Assembly (NCBI GenBank): GCA_013911065.1
Contig: JACERV010000032.1
Location: forward strand, 1-61,673
DNA length: 61,673 nucleotides
Source: Ruminococcus sp.
GTDB taxonomy: Bacteria; Bacillota; Clostridia; Lachnospirales; Lachnospiraceae
Reading direction: 5' to 3'
Both the position numbers and the translations under genes were made by a program. The notes beneath the pieces are model-generated. The model was not told the DNA's origin and did no database searches. It worked only from the letters and a program-made list of their open reading frames with translations. Shown here one piece after another: positions 7,689 through 17,778 of the stretch; position 1 is the stretch's first letter; each line of letters starts with the position of its first letter.

Positions 7689-9512
7689 CTAAAATAATTC
7701 ATCCACAAAACGGGAGGGGTCTGCATCCTTTCCGTTCTTTTTCTTTACATATACAATTTTAAGCAGCTCTTTCGCTCTCGTCATGGCCACGTAAAACAGC
7801 CGGCGCTCCTCCTCTTCCTTCTGCTCTTTGAGAGACTTCTTATAAGGAATTCGCCCTTCATTTGCCTCTATAATATATACTGTATCAAATTCCAGCCCTT
7901 TTGCAGAGTGCATGGTCATCAACCGCACCCCGTTCTGGGTCAGCTCTTTATTACTCTCCCGGATTTTCAGAGCATTCGTGTACTCTTCTACATGAACAAA
8001 CCAATCCTCCAGTGAGGAAAAAGGGCGTGCCGCTTCCTCCAGCTCAGCAAGAACCTCAAACAAATCACTGGCCTGTATTCTCCGGGAAGCTGCATATTCT
8101 CTTAGGAAATCATCATATCCTATTTTCTTGCGTAAGTATTGTATGGCAGCATAAGGGGCCATCTTTCCAAGCATCTTCAAATCCCATTCAAACTGGTCCA
8201 CCCGGTCCAGCATCCACTCCTTATCACAGTAGAACTTTCTTAAATCTTCAAAAGCAGCCTCCCGGCCTGAAAGGCTGTCCCGCCCGATATATCGCTTGGG
8301 CCGGTTCATAATCTGCAAAAAATCCTGACGCTCCCGGCCTCCTGCTGCCATCTTAAAGTAGGATTTGATATCCTTGGCGATAAAATGATTATATATATTA
8401 GGCAGGTGCTCCTTCATCTGAAAAGGAATCTTCTGCTCCCATAGCCTCTCCACCAAATGCCTTGCATCCGTATGAATCCGGAACAGCACTGCAATTTCTT
8501 CCGGCTCTATCCCCGCCTGTATACGGTTCTGTATTTCCTCCAGCACATACTGGCTCTCCTCCGCCGGGTCCCTCACTTCCTGTACATGCAGGCTCAGGCC
8601 CTTGGGTTTCTCTGCATGGATCTCTTTCTCAAAACGTATCTGGTTATTTCCGATTACCTTTAAAGCATTTTCCACAATATTAGAGGTAGAGCGGTAATTA
8701 ATATCCAAAAGAAGCTGCCTCATCTCAGGGTAATCTTCCTTGAACTGGAACATCAGCTTTGCATCTGCTCCCCGAAAACCATAGATGGATTGGTCATCAT
8801 CCCCTACTGCAAACAGGTTATGCTCCGGTTTAGCCAGCATTCTAATTACATCATACTGGACTTTATTGATATCCTGGAACTCGTCTATTAGAATATAATG
8901 AAATTTCTTCTGCCACATTTCCAAAATATCCGGTCTTGTTAAAAATAACTCATGACAGAGCACCAGCATATCGTCAAAATCAATTTTTCTGGCTCCTTTG
9001 CGTTGAGCCTCATACTCCTGGTAAATATTCTGGAAATCCTTTGGACTACATTTTGCCGAATGGTAAGACTCTACATCCAGCCTGTTATTTTTAACAACTC
9101 CAATTTCTGCTGCAATATCTGAAAGGAAGTCTTCCACATCAAAAATTTCAATGTCCTGACGGCTCACAGCATGTCTGATAATCTGGTACTTTTCCTCCTC
9201 AGATAAAATATTCTGGGGTCCAAGATGGTATGCCCACTTTAGAATGCCGTAATATATGCCGTGAAAAGTACCTACCGTAACAGGCAGACTTTTGTTCCCC
9301 ATCAAACGGTGAAAACGGCTTTTCATTTCAGACGCCGCATATTTGGTAAAAGTAATGACCAGAATTTCTTCTGGCCTTACCTTTAACCTCTCTATCAAAT
9401 ATTTCATTCTATTTACAATAACTGTGGTCTTCCCGGAACCGGGACCTGCAAGGACAAGACAGGGGCCTTCCCCATGAGTAATTGCATCTTTCTGAGCTTT
9501 ACTAAAACTCAT
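7689..9512 (-). CDS. UvrD/PcrA-like superfamily 1 DNA helicase, short form
   Basis: 607 aa, shorter than PcrA or UvrD (about 720-750): it stops soon after motif VI and lacks the C-terminal RNA-polymerase-binding tail. Visible SF1A motifs are Q motif LSKAQKDAIT-like at the N-terminus (FSKAQKDAI), Walker A GPGSGKTT (about 24-31), Ia TFTKYAASEM, II LIDEFQDIN, III GDDDQSIYGFRGA, IV INYRSTSNIV, V TMHSAKGLEFDTV and VI YVAMTRAKELL. It should be a 3'-5' translocase in repair or replication-conflict resolution. It follows gltX by 17 bp on the same strand. The start follows AGAGGT. Confidence 0.92.
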   Translation of the reverse strand: MSFSKAQKDAITHGEGPCLVLAGPGSGKTTVIVNRMKYLIERLKVRPEEILVITFTKYAASEMKSRFHRLMGNKSLPVTVGTFHGIYYGILKWAYHLGPQNILSEEEKYQIIRHAVSRQDIEIFDVEDFLSDIAAEIGVVKNNRLDVESYHSAKCSPKDFQNIYQEYEAQRKGARKIDFDDMLVLCHELFLTRPDILEMWQKKFHYILIDEFQDINKVQYDVIRMLAKPEHNLFAVGDDDQSIYGFRGADAKLMFQFKEDYPEMRQLLLDINYRSTSNIVENALKVIGNNQIRFEKEIHAEKPKGLSLHVQEVRDPAEESQYVLEEIQNRIQAGIEPEEIAVLFRIHTDARHLVERLWEQKIPFQMKEHLPNIYNHFIAKDIKSYFKMAAGGRERQDFLQIMNRPKRYIGRDSLSGREAAFEDLRKFYCDKEWMLDRVDQFEWDLKMLGKMAPYAAIQYLRKKIGYDDFLREYAASRRIQASDLFEVLAELEEAARPFSSLEDWFVHVEEYTNALKIRESNKELTQNGVRLMTMHSAKGLEFDTVYIIEANEGRIPYKKSLKEQKEEEERRLFYVAMTRAKELLKIVYVKKKNGKDADPSRFVDELF

Positions 9513-9529
9513 ATTTACCTCTTTCTAGC

Positions 9530-10999
9530 TTATGACTGAGCTGCAGCCAATTTATCAACTGCAATTTTTATGCGTTTCAAAGATTCCTCTTTTCCGATAA
9601 TATCCATAATCTCCGTAGCTCCTCCCGGCGTATTCTGCTTACCGGAAACAGCCGTTCTCACGGGCCACATAACATAACCGTTTTTGAAGCCCTTCTCCGT
9701 CACATAGTTCTTCAATGTTTCGAATAAGGCATCATTACTGTAATCCTCCTGGGCTTCAAAAAGCGGAAGCAAATCACGAAGTACTTCCAGTGAAGTCTGC
9801 GCATTTGTTTTCATCTTCTTATGTGTGTACATCTCAATATCGTATTCAGGCAGTTCTTCAAAAAAATCTATCTGCTCCTTTATATCAGGGAATACCTCAA
9901 TCCTTGTCTTTATAAGACCTGCAATCTTCTTTAAGTCATAATCTTTCGTAATAATTTCTTTCATATAAGGCTCTGCCATTTCATAGAATCTGTCAAAGTC
10001 CATCATCTTTAAATACTCGCCATTCATCCACTTGAGCTTCACCGTATCAAATACAGACGGAGACTTATTCATATGATGATAATCAAAAGCCTTTACCAAG
10101 TCCTCCAGTGAGAATATTTCTCTTGTATCTGCAGGACTCCATCCCAGCAGCGCTACAAAGTTTACAACCGCTTCTGAAACAAATCCCTGTTCAATCAAAT
10201 CTTCATAAGAAGAGTGTCCGCAGCGTTTGCTCAGTTTTTTATGGGTCTCATCTGTAATCAGCGGACAGTGCACATAAACCGGCACATCCCATCCAAAGGC
10301 CTGATACAGACGGTTATATTTCGGTGCGGAGGACAAATATTCATTCCCCCTGACTACATGTGTAATCTCCATCAGGTGGTCATCTATTACATTTGCAAAA
10401 TTGTAAGTCGGATAACCATCAGACTTAATTAGGATCATGTCATCCAGCTCTTCATTGGGTACTGTGATGTCTCCATATATTTCATCATGGAAAGCAGTGG
10501 TCCCATCATTAGGCACATTCAGACGGATTACCCATGGTTTTCCGGCTGCAAGATTGGACTCCACTTCTTCCTTTGAAAGTCCCAGGCAGTGCTTATCATA
10601 TACTATGATATCTGTGCCGCCACCCTCTGACACAGTTGTTTTCAAGGATGCCAGTCTCTCCTTATCACAAAAACAATAGTAAGCATCCCCCTGCTCTACC
10701 AATTGCTTTGCATATTCAAGGTACAGTCCTGTGGTATTACGCTCACTCTGCACATAAGGGCCATATCCGCCGTCTTTATCAGGGCCTTCATCATGAACCA
10801 GACCTGTTTTCTCCAAAGTCCGGTATATAATATCCAGAGCACCTTCTACAAAGCGCTCCTGGTCTGTATCTTCTACACGGAGGATGAAATCCCCGTCCTC
10901 ATGCTTTGCTATCAAATATGCGTACAGCGCAGTCCGCAAATTACCTACATGCATCCTCCCTGTCGGGCTTGGTGCAAATCTTGTTCTTATTTTACTCAT
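9530..10999 (-). CDS. gltX: Glutamyl-tRNA synthetase
   Basis: 489 aa from the start at 10999 ([14 protein letters not shown]), preceded by GGAGAAC; an in-frame upstream ATG at 11026 is less likely. It charges tRNA(Glu), and in bacteria lacking GlnRS also tRNA(Gln). The HIGH-type motif is MHVGN within the first 20 residues and the KMSKS-type motif is KLSKR near residue 250. The C-terminal anticodon-binding part ends with [16 protein letters not shown]. It heads an operon with the helicase gene. Confidence 0.97.
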   Translation of the reverse strand: MSKIRTRFAPSPTGRMHVGNLRTALYAYLIAKHEDGDFILRVEDTDQERFVEGALDIIYRTLEKTGLVHDEGPDKDGGYGPYVQSERNTTGLYLEYAKQLVEQGDAYYCFCDKERLASLKTTVSEGGGTDIIVYDKHCLGLSKEEVESNLAAGKPWVIRLNVPNDGTTAFHDEIYGDITVPNEELDDMILIKSDGYPTYNFANVIDDHLMEITHVVRGNEYLSSAPKYNRLYQAFGWDVPVYVHCPLITDETHKKLSKRCGHSSYEDLIEQGFVSEAVVNFVALLGWSPADTREIFSLEDLVKAFDYHHMNKSPSVFDTVKLKWMNGEYLKMMDFDRFYEMAEPYMKEIITKDYDLKKIAGLIKTRIEVFPDIKEQIDFFEELPEYDIEMYTHKKMKTNAQTSLEVLRDLLPLFEAQEDYSNDALFETLKNYVTEKGFKNGYVMWPVRTAVSGKQNTPGGATEIMDIIGKEESLKRIKIAVDKLAAAQS

Positions 11000-11078
11000 A
11001 TTCTTTGTTCTCCACTTCTCGTTCATTGGCCTATTGCCAAATTCATTATAAAACAAGTTTTACCATTCTTCAACAAAC

Positions 11079-11099
11079 AAAAAAGACCTTACGGCTTTT
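11079..11099 (-). terminator. Weak intrinsic terminator after the ThrE-type exporter genes
   Basis: On the minus strand AAAAGCC-GTAA-GGTCTTTTTT forms a short stem with one bulge followed by a T-run, overlapping the stop codon of the upstream exporter gene. Confidence 0.45.
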
Positions 11100-11526
11100 C
11101 TATCTTTTTTATGCGCACTTTAAACAGTGTATCCATAATAAAAATAGCTAATGCAATCACACCTGCTATCTCCAGCGTCTGTATCAGATAATAACTACTT
11201 TTTGCACTGTCATTTGCAATAATGTAATAGACAATCTGGTACATCCCCGCTCCCGGCACAGTGGGCAGAATTCCCGCAATCAGGAAAATCGTCACCGGGG
11301 CTTTAAATATTCTCGCAAATGTATGGGAAGTCAGTGCAATTGCAAGGGCTGAGAGAAAGGATGCAAGAACCACATTTAATTCTCCTTCTATGCCAAGCAG
11401 ATACACAAAACCTCCGATTGCCCCAGCTATCCCGGCATGAGGCAGATATTTTCCCGGTGTCTCCAAAAGTATAGCAAATCCGGCTACAGCTACAAAGGAG
11501 CCGACTACGCCAAAGAATAATGTCAT
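11089..11526 (-). CDS. Threonine/serine exporter, small subunit (ThrE C-terminal domain, DUF3815)
   Basis: 145 aa with four or five membrane helices (for example FFGVVGSFVAVAGFAILL, IGGFVYLLGIEG, VTIFLIAGILPTVPGAGMYQ). The PTVPGAG motif mirrors the VPGVAITNA motif of the larger partner, as expected for split ThrE, where two inverted halves form one exporter. It overlaps the upstream gene by 4 bp (ATGA), so translation is coupled. Confidence 0.9.
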   Translation of the reverse strand: MTLFFGVVGSFVAVAGFAILLETPGKYLPHAGIAGAIGGFVYLLGIEGELNVVLASFLSALAIALTSHTFARIFKAPVTIFLIAGILPTVPGAGMYQIVYYIIANDSAKSSYYLIQTLEIAGVIALAIFIMDTLFKVRIKKIEKP

Positions 11527-12296
11527 AGCAGACCACCTCCTATATAAAAGGCTCCTGTCAGGGCCATGCCGGCACCTACCCCAAGTGCCACTGCCGCCGC
11601 TTTTAAAAACGCTTCCAGAATTCTTGCTCCTCCGGAAATGTAATCTCCATGCAAAGTATCGCGAACTGCATTTGTTATGGCAACCCCGGGTACCAGCGGC
11701 ATAATAGAACTTATAATCACAATATCGTTATCCAGAAACGGAAATAGCTGTTTTAAAAAAGTTGCCGTCACAGCCACTCCCAGAGATGACAGCGTATCCA
11801 GTATAAACCCATTAATTTGCAGCCTTTTTCCAACGGTTATAATCAATGCCAGGATTAACCCCACTACGGCGGCTGCCAAAACTTCCATGCCGCCCCCGCC
11901 AAACAGAGGGGCAAATCCGGCAGGAACCATCACAGTGGCCAGATTGTACACCCATACATGATACTGCTTCCCTCCGATGCCTTTTAATTCTTCATAGGCT
12001 TCTTCCGGTGATATTTCTCCGGCACAGTAATTTCTGGATATTTCATTCACCAGCATAATCCGGTTCAGGTTTGTCCCCCTTTCCTGAACCCTCTTGATTA
12101 CAGTAATCGGCTCCATATCCGGATTGCCGATTGTGGCAACGATTCCCGTCATCATTACACTGGCCTCAACCGTCTCCGCATTCGCTGTGCGCAGGATATG
12201 GTACATCGTATCCTCAACCCGGTGTGTCTCTGCTCCGCTGCGCAGCATCAGTTCTCCTGCCATAACGGCCATATTCATCACAAGCTTATAATCCAT
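11523..12296 (-). CDS. Threonine/serine exporter, large subunit (ThrE N-terminal domain, DUF1212)
   Basis: 257 aa. The soluble N-terminal half has GELMLRSGAETHRVEDTM near residues 13-30, the signature of the ThrE/YjjP family, followed by about five membrane helices with IISSIMPLVPGVAITNAVRDTLHGDYISG near 190-220. With the small subunit it should export threonine, serine or related small substrates such as dicarboxylates. The ribosome binding site is AGGATG. Confidence 0.9.
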   Translation of the reverse strand: MDYKLVMNMAVMAGELMLRSGAETHRVEDTMYHILRTANAETVEASVMMTGIVATIGNPDMEPITVIKRVQERGTNLNRIMLVNEISRNYCAGEISPEEAYEELKGIGGKQYHVWVYNLATVMVPAGFAPLFGGGGMEVLAAAVVGLILALIITVGKRLQINGFILDTLSSLGVAVTATFLKQLFPFLDNDIVIISSIMPLVPGVAITNAVRDTLHGDYISGGARILEAFLKAAAVALGVGAGMALTGAFYIGGGLL

Positions 12297-12444
12297 ATTT
12301 TCATCCTGCCCTTACCAGTTGTGCATATTACGCCATGTTCCCGCAGATACCATCACGTATAGTCTGTACAAATCCTTATCCCCTCATAAATATTAGTAGC
12401 TCAACAAGTATATATTTTAACACATTTTTTAAATAAGTCCACTA

Positions 12445-13569
12445 CTACTGTACCACAATGCCTGAACCTGAAAGCATTTCCTTGTATTGCTCTCTGTATT
12501 GGCTAGGAGCAATAATTCGCAATGCATTACCTTCAAATGCATTTTCCGCAAATTCAACAAGACCACATTCCCACATAACAAGTGTTGACAGACAGGAACC
12601 TGCAAACGAATACTCTGCCACCCTAGTCACAGAAGCGGGAACCACATGTAATCCAACTCTGTTCACTGGAAACGCAAGAATGGTTGTCATGGTGCTGTCG
12701 AACAATACCCCATCCTCGCTACTATAGGCAGGGTTATCTGGACTTACCTCAATACCTCCTAATTCTGTCAGTTGATTTAGCGCTCCTGTTTCAATATAAG
12801 TTATATTTGCCGGAATACGAAGTTCACAAATGCCTGCACCCACCCCAACGAAGGCGCTGGCCAGTATTCCAGTACATCCTTCTGACGGAAGTTCCAAAAC
12901 CTCCCCCTCCGCCAAGCCTGCCTCGGGATTATAGCTGTAAATCATGCCTCCCTCATTTATGAGAAATCCTTCCGGTTGGACTATTGGTTCTTCCCCGCCA
13001 GTATTCTCTCCCGGCTCCTCTTCCTCTTTTACTCCGCCTGATCCCCCGGTATTATCCGGTGTTTCCGTTTCATCCGGTGTTATGGAAGGGCTTGGTACGG
13101 CGGGAGTCTCCGGCTTTGTCGGTGTTTCCGGTATTACCGATATTGGTGGTATTACCGGCACCTCTACTTTTGAATCGTCCACTGGTATATCCATTATACT
13201 CTCATCCACAATATTATCCGCCCCAGCGTTTTCTGCAGCAAAGGAAGCCGGCAGAGAATCCGCCTCCCCTTTGGGCAGTTGTCCGATATTTTTCTCCAAG
13301 CTTTTTACAGAAGTTTTTACTTCGCTGATTTCTTTCATCAGTATATCTTTAATATCTTTCGTATGTATACCGGTACCAGGAAAAGTTCCTGCTTTTTGGG
13401 GACGGTTTTCAAATTCAGCACTATATTTAGAATCCATCTCCATAAAATTTAATGCCGGAAGTTCATATACAGTTCCAATGATAAGAACTAATGAAAGTGA
13501 CACACCTGCCGTACGCAAACCACGTTTTCTAATTGAATTATTCCCAACAATCTTTCCACAATATTCCAT
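12445..13569 (-). CDS. Membrane-anchored protein with BspA-like leucine-rich repeats
   Basis: 374 aa. An N-terminal signal-anchor (GVSLSLVLIIGTVYELPAL, about 23-41) is followed by a charged stretch, a Pro/Thr/Glu-rich disordered linker (about 125-200), and a C-terminal LRR_5 (BspA type) domain of about three degenerate repeats (LRIPANITYIETGALNQL, HVVPASVTRVAEYSFAG, VEFAENAFEG). Such domains bind proteins at the cell surface. There is no LPXTG motif, so the N-terminal helix is probably the anchor. It lies 117 bp after the DUF2207 gene, with a hairpin between them. Confidence 0.75.
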   Translation of the reverse strand: MEYCGKIVGNNSIRKRGLRTAGVSLSLVLIIGTVYELPALNFMEMDSKYSAEFENRPQKAGTFPGTGIHTKDIKDILMKEISEVKTSVKSLEKNIGQLPKGEADSLPASFAAENAGADNIVDESIMDIPVDDSKVEVPVIPPISVIPETPTKPETPAVPSPSITPDETETPDNTGGSGGVKEEEEPGENTGGEEPIVQPEGFLINEGGMIYSYNPEAGLAEGEVLELPSEGCTGILASAFVGVGAGICELRIPANITYIETGALNQLTELGGIEVSPDNPAYSSEDGVLFDSTMTTILAFPVNRVGLHVVPASVTRVAEYSFAGSCLSTLVMWECGLVEFAENAFEGNALRIIAPSQYREQYKEMLSGSGIVVQ

Positions 13570-13641
13570 AACCCTTCACCTGTATCTTTCCGCTTTCTTC
13601 CATAATACAACACCACATTCATAAATTCTACATAAGAAAAA

Positions 13642-13669
13642 GGAATGCTGCTATACTTTGCAACATTCC
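13642..13669 (-). terminator. Intrinsic terminator after the LemA/DUF2207 operon
   Basis: Minus strand: GGAATGTTGC, an 8-nt loop, GCAGCATTCC and then TTTTTCTT. The other strand also ends in a T-rich run, so it may work both ways. Confidence 0.7.
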
Positions 13670-13686
13670 TTTGCATTTTTTTTACT

Positions 13687-15633
13687 TTACCAGCTTCCGC
13701 CGCCTCCGCCGCCGAAGCCTCCTCCGGAAAAACCGCCCCCTCCGGACATTCCTCCAAAGCCTCCGCTTCCTCCCGAACCAACCGTTTTCTCCGGTTTTGG
13801 CATACTCAGTGTGGATGCAGTCTTATCAAGTCCACTTATCATTAAATGGTTAAACATATAGTAGTCAAAAAATGTATAATTATGGTAAGGTGCATACCAT
13901 TCGGGTGCAGGCAGCGAAAGACCTTTTAGTTTCTCAGCAAATACATCAGAAAGGCCAAACACATAAGCATAAGGTATAATGTGATAAAACATCTTTGGAT
14001 TTGTTTTAGCCAGTTCATTCATACGGTCCAGCTCCGCAGTCTGAATAAATTCCCTTAGTCCTGCAAGATGCCCCATCCACTCCACACACTGAGGAGTCCG
14101 GCTTTTCATAAATCCTGCCATGAAAACCAGTATCCCGGTTATGATAAGTATCGGTACCAATACCCAGATATAGTTAAATATTTCTCCTTTAAGCGCACGC
14201 ATAGCATAGCTTCCTGCATATACGGAAGTGGAGAAAATGCACATGCCTAATGCAATTCCTGTTGTCAGCTTTCTGGCTGCGCCTGATTTAGAATACCATG
14301 TATCAATCCCTGCACAAAATACCAAAACTCCAGCTAACAAAATAATCCATAATACCACCTGTATTCCCGCTCTGAGAGCACTTGTGGCAGAGTATAGCCC
14401 TGTTACGAGCATAAACCAGGCCAAAGGCAGTGTACAGCATAAGATTGCGGCCACCCTGGAAATCTTTGATTTCCTTGTATATATTACATCGTGTCCTTGA
14501 TTTTTGAAAGAATTGCGGAGCTGCTTTTTTGCCATCTCCATTGTACCTGCAAACTTATACTGCAAATCACTGATTTTACGTTCACTGGCTTCCTGGAACA
14601 GCTTATTAAATATATTAGACTGGTAGCTTGGCACATCGTCCGGCAGATCCTTCAATTTATATAGGCAAAGCTCATGGTCTTTCCGTTCTTCAATCCGCAG
14701 ATACCCTTTATCTGCCCAATATATAATCAGTGAAAGTAAATCTTTATCTTCCACGCTGCCGTCAATGATATACCCAACCGCAGCACTGTCCAGATTATCC
14801 GGCGGCTGATACTGAATAGAAGGAATAATCTGTTCGTCCCTGCCAAATTTCAGGAATAAAAAGAGAATCAGTAAACATATCAGAACCCCCGGCAGAAGCA
14901 GCATCCATGGAAGATATCCAAGATAGCCAGTACCTGTAAAATATCCATTCTCCATCGGAGCCCAAAATGTAATCCCTTCCCCCAGTTCCAAATCCTGCCG
15001 CAAAATCCCTGTCACGGTATTTCCATTCCAGGACAGATCCAAAATATCTGATGTATCCTTAGTTTCTCCATATGTTCCATAATAAAGTTTCAGCCTGCTG
15101 TGCTCAAAGTCCTTAGGAAATGTAACCGTAAAACGGCTGCCCGCCGGAACCCGGTTCTGCCATTGAGGCGGAGTTACATTATAAAAAGCAATATTGTATT
15201 CTTTTGACTGAAACTGCGGAGTAATCGTGTAAGAAAACTGATACTCCTGCCTGCCCGACTTATACACACCCTCTGTACCCAGACGGCCAACCCAAGATCC
15301 ATTTTCAGCACTGACATGTAAAGGCTCCGTTGCCTTTTCTTCCGTGATTTTTGCATAATAGGGTACATCCGCGGTTCCTTTATACGGGATATAACGGTAA
15401 ATCCCCTGCCTTGGCTCCAGAAAATCCACTCCTATATTCTCTGTAATTTCGTAGGACTGATTCTCATTTATTACGATATCCGTATTAAAATATTCTGTGC
15501 GCATTGCCCAGTCTTCTGTAAGACTGTTCCCTGAGACAGTGATCCCTTCCAGCGCGCCGAAACCAAACACCAAAAACAGCCATATACTGGCCCATAAAAT
15601 CATTGATGCAGATCTGACGCCGAATTTCTTCAT
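13687..15633 (-). CDS. DUF2207 predicted membrane protein with glycine-rich tail
   Basis: 648 aa. An N-terminal membrane helix (about 10-32) is followed by an extracytoplasmic beta-rich DUF2207 domain (about 45-230, with IVINENQSYEITENIGVDF and RQGIYRYIP), a membrane helix (about 240-262), a cytoplasmic region, further paired helices (about 395-445 and 460-505) and a C-terminal Gly/Ser tail ending GGSW. The Gly-rich end resembles the YgcG/TPM type. Function is unknown; the family is constantly found with LemA, as here (21 bp apart). The start follows GGGAGGAG. Confidence 0.88.
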   Translation of the reverse strand: MKKFGVRSASMILWASIWLFLVFGFGALEGITVSGNSLTEDWAMRTEYFNTDIVINENQSYEITENIGVDFLEPRQGIYRYIPYKGTADVPYYAKITEEKATEPLHVSAENGSWVGRLGTEGVYKSGRQEYQFSYTITPQFQSKEYNIAFYNVTPPQWQNRVPAGSRFTVTFPKDFEHSRLKLYYGTYGETKDTSDILDLSWNGNTVTGILRQDLELGEGITFWAPMENGYFTGTGYLGYLPWMLLLPGVLICLLILFLFLKFGRDEQIIPSIQYQPPDNLDSAAVGYIIDGSVEDKDLLSLIIYWADKGYLRIEERKDHELCLYKLKDLPDDVPSYQSNIFNKLFQEASERKISDLQYKFAGTMEMAKKQLRNSFKNQGHDVIYTRKSKISRVAAILCCTLPLAWFMLVTGLYSATSALRAGIQVVLWIILLAGVLVFCAGIDTWYSKSGAARKLTTGIALGMCIFSTSVYAGSYAMRALKGEIFNYIWVLVPILIITGILVFMAGFMKSRTPQCVEWMGHLAGLREFIQTAELDRMNELAKTNPKMFYHIIPYAYVFGLSDVFAEKLKGLSLPAPEWYAPYHNYTFFDYYMFNHLMISGLDKTASTLSMPKPEKTVGSGGSGGFGGMSGGGGFSGGGFGGGGGGSW

Positions 15634-15654
15634 ACTGATATCTCCTCCCTTGCT

Positions 15655-16206
15655 TTAGAAAGCTACGTTCACATTTTCCCTCTGTTCCGTCTCTGTCACT
15701 TCATACAGCGGCTTTCTCTTAAATCCGAAAATGCCTGCAAGGATATTGCCCGGAAACATTTCTACTTTTGTGTTGAAGCGGTTCACCACTCCATTATAAT
15801 ATCTTCGGGATCCGGCAATTTCTTCTTCAATCCGCTGTAACTGGTCCTGAAGCTGCAGAAAATTCTGATTCGCTTTTAAATCCGGATATGCCTCAGAGAG
15901 TGCAAATAAAGACTTCAAAGTACCGCTTAAAATATTATCATTAGCAATTCTTGCTTCTGCTGTGGATGCATTCATAGCTGCATTTCTTGCAGAAATAACT
16001 TTCTCCAAAGTCCCAGATTCATGCTTTACATAGCCCTTAACTGTCTCTACATAGTTAGGAATCAGATCATATCTCTTTTTCAGAGATACGTCCATTGCCG
16101 AAAATGCCTCTTCCGTCTTGTTTCTAAGCTTAATAAATCCATTGTAAGAGCCGGCAAACCAAATTACGATAATAACTACAATTGCAAGTATAATCCAAAT
16201 CACCAT
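15655..16206 (-). CDS. LemA family protein
   Basis: 183 aa. One N-terminal membrane helix (IWIILAIVVIIVIWFAGSY) precedes a long four-helix bundle with the family hallmarks FSAMDVSLKKRYDLIPNYVETVKGY, LKANQNFLQLQDQLQRIEEEI and NGVVNRFNTKVEMFPGN. The role is poorly known; in other bacteria LemA has been linked to envelope homeostasis. It is first in an operon with DUF2207. The start follows AAGGAGG. Confidence 0.95.
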   Translation of the reverse strand: MVIWIILAIVVIIVIWFAGSYNGFIKLRNKTEEAFSAMDVSLKKRYDLIPNYVETVKGYVKHESGTLEKVISARNAAMNASTAEARIANDNILSGTLKSLFALSEAYPDLKANQNFLQLQDQLQRIEEEIAGSRRYYNGVVNRFNTKVEMFPGNILAGIFGFKRKPLYEVTETEQRENVNVAF

Positions 16207-16239
16207 AATACATCCTCCTTATCATAATTAATTGTCATT

Positions 16240-16259
16240 TTATAATACATGTATTACAA
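16240..16259. promoter_or_regulatory. Near-perfect 20-bp palindrome upstream of lemA
   Basis: Half-site TTATAATACA faces TGTATTACAA (18 of 20 positions symmetrical), centred about 43 bp before the lemA start, overlapping the presumed promoter region. Candidate operator for a dimeric repressor; no regulator gene is adjacent. Confidence 0.4.
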
Positions 16260-16295
16260 TTCAGCTGCAGTTAGAATCTGCAGCTGAACTGTAAT
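16253..16295 (-). terminator. Hairpin immediately after purB
   Basis: Perfect TTCAGCTGCAG / CTGCAGCTGAA with a 7-nt loop, extended by ATTACA / TGTAAT, beginning 5 bp after the purB stop. There is no long T-run. Confidence 0.55.
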
Positions 16296-16299
16296 ATTA

Positions 16300-17733
16300 T
16301 TATACATGAATTTCCGCTTTCATACCAAGCAATTGTTTATTTTTTTCTAATAGGGGTTGAATTACGTTTTTCAGATAAGCTTCTACCTGTTCTTTTGAGC
16401 GTCCTACATATTTTGCCGGATCCATTGTTTTCTCTAAATCCTCCAGGCTCATGTTGAAGGCTTCGTCCGCTGCAATCAATTCTAAAAGATTATTGTCCAG
16501 ACCTTTTTCTTTTACATTCTTCCCGGCTTCCATAGACAGCTCACGGATTTTCTCATGCAGCTCCTGCCTGTCTCCGCCTGCTTTTACAGCATCCATCATA
16601 ATGTTCTCTGTAGCCATGAACGGCAATTCGGACATCAGGCGCTTTTCAATCACTTTAGGATATACTACAAGTCCATCTACCACGTTCAGGCACAGATCCA
16701 GGATACCGTCGATTGCCAGAAATCCTTCCGGAATACTCAGACGTTTATTCGCAGAATCATCCAGGGTTCTCTCAAACCACTGAGCAGCGGATGTAATAGC
16801 CGGATTCATAGCATCTGCCATCACGTAACGGGACAATGAAGCAATTCTCTCGCTTCTCATAGGGTTTCTCTTGTATGCCATGGCAGAAGAACCAATCTGT
16901 GACTTCTCAAAAGGCTCCTCTACTTCTTTCAAATGCTGGAGAAGGCGGATGTCATTGGAAAATTTGTGGGCACTGGCTGCAATCCCTGCGAGTATATTCA
17001 GAACCCGGGTATCTACTTTTCTAGAGTAGGTCTGACCGGACACAGGATAGCAAGCCTCAAATCCCATCTTTTTAGCTATCATTGGGTCAATTTTATCAAT
17101 AGTCTCCTGATTTCCGTCAAACAATTCCAGAAAACTTGCCTGGGTTCCCGTAGTTCCCTTGGAACCCAAAAGCTTTAGACTGCCCAGAACATATTCCAAG
17201 TCTTCCAGATCTATTTCAAATTCCTGCATCCAAAGAGTGGCTCTTTTACCTACTGTGGTAGGCTGTGCCGGCTGAAAGTGGGTAAATCCCAATGTAGGCT
17301 GTGCCTTATACTCATCCGCAAACTTCGCCAGCTCCGCAAGCACATTCACAAGCTTTATTTTTACCAGCTTCAGGGCTTCCGCCATTACGATGATATCCGT
17401 ATTGTCTCCTACATAACAAGAGGTCGCGCCCAAGTGGATGATTCCTTTTGCCTTGGGGCACTGTACACCATAAGCATATACATGAGACATTACGTCATGG
17501 CGCACGACCTTCTCTCTCTCCTTTGCCACATCATAATTAATATCTTCCGCGTGAGCCTTCAGCTCTTCAATCTGCTCCTCTGTAATATTCAGGCCAAGTT
17601 CCTTCTCTGTTTCTGCAAGAGCGATCCAAAGCCTTCTCCATGTCCTGAATTTTTTATCCGGTGAAAAAATATATTGCATCTCTTTGCTCGCGTAACGCTC
17701 GGAAAGAGGGCTGACATAACAATCCTTACTCAT
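16300..17733 (-). CDS. purB: Adenylosuccinate lyase
   Basis: 477 aa. It acts twice in purine synthesis: SAICAR to AICAR and adenylosuccinate to AMP, each releasing fumarate. Fumarase/lyase-family signature SSAMAYKRNPMRSER (about 281-295) is intact; the upstream substrate loops HDVMSHVYAYG and GATSCYVGDNTD are conserved. It lies 128 bp after purF with two inverted repeats between. The start follows AGGAGA. Confidence 0.97.
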   Translation of the reverse strand: MSKDCYVSPLSERYASKEMQYIFSPDKKFRTWRRLWIALAETEKELGLNITEEQIEELKAHAEDINYDVAKEREKVVRHDVMSHVYAYGVQCPKAKGIIHLGATSCYVGDNTDIIVMAEALKLVKIKLVNVLAELAKFADEYKAQPTLGFTHFQPAQPTTVGKRATLWMQEFEIDLEDLEYVLGSLKLLGSKGTTGTQASFLELFDGNQETIDKIDPMIAKKMGFEACYPVSGQTYSRKVDTRVLNILAGIAASAHKFSNDIRLLQHLKEVEEPFEKSQIGSSAMAYKRNPMRSERIASLSRYVMADAMNPAITSAAQWFERTLDDSANKRLSIPEGFLAIDGILDLCLNVVDGLVVYPKVIEKRLMSELPFMATENIMMDAVKAGGDRQELHEKIRELSMEAGKNVKEKGLDNNLLELIAADEAFNMSLEDLEKTMDPAKYVGRSKEQVEAYLKNVIQPLLEKNKQLLGMKAEIHV

Positions 17734-17778
17734 AACTAACTATCTCCTATTCTTCTAAAAATGCTTACTTAGCGGTAT

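Noticed and set aside
12944-13845. Long plus-strand ORFs (Pro- and Ser-rich) opposite the LRR and DUF2207 genes
   Set aside because: Shadows of the Pro/Thr linker and Gly-rich tail codons on the other strand; they lack ribosome binding sites.
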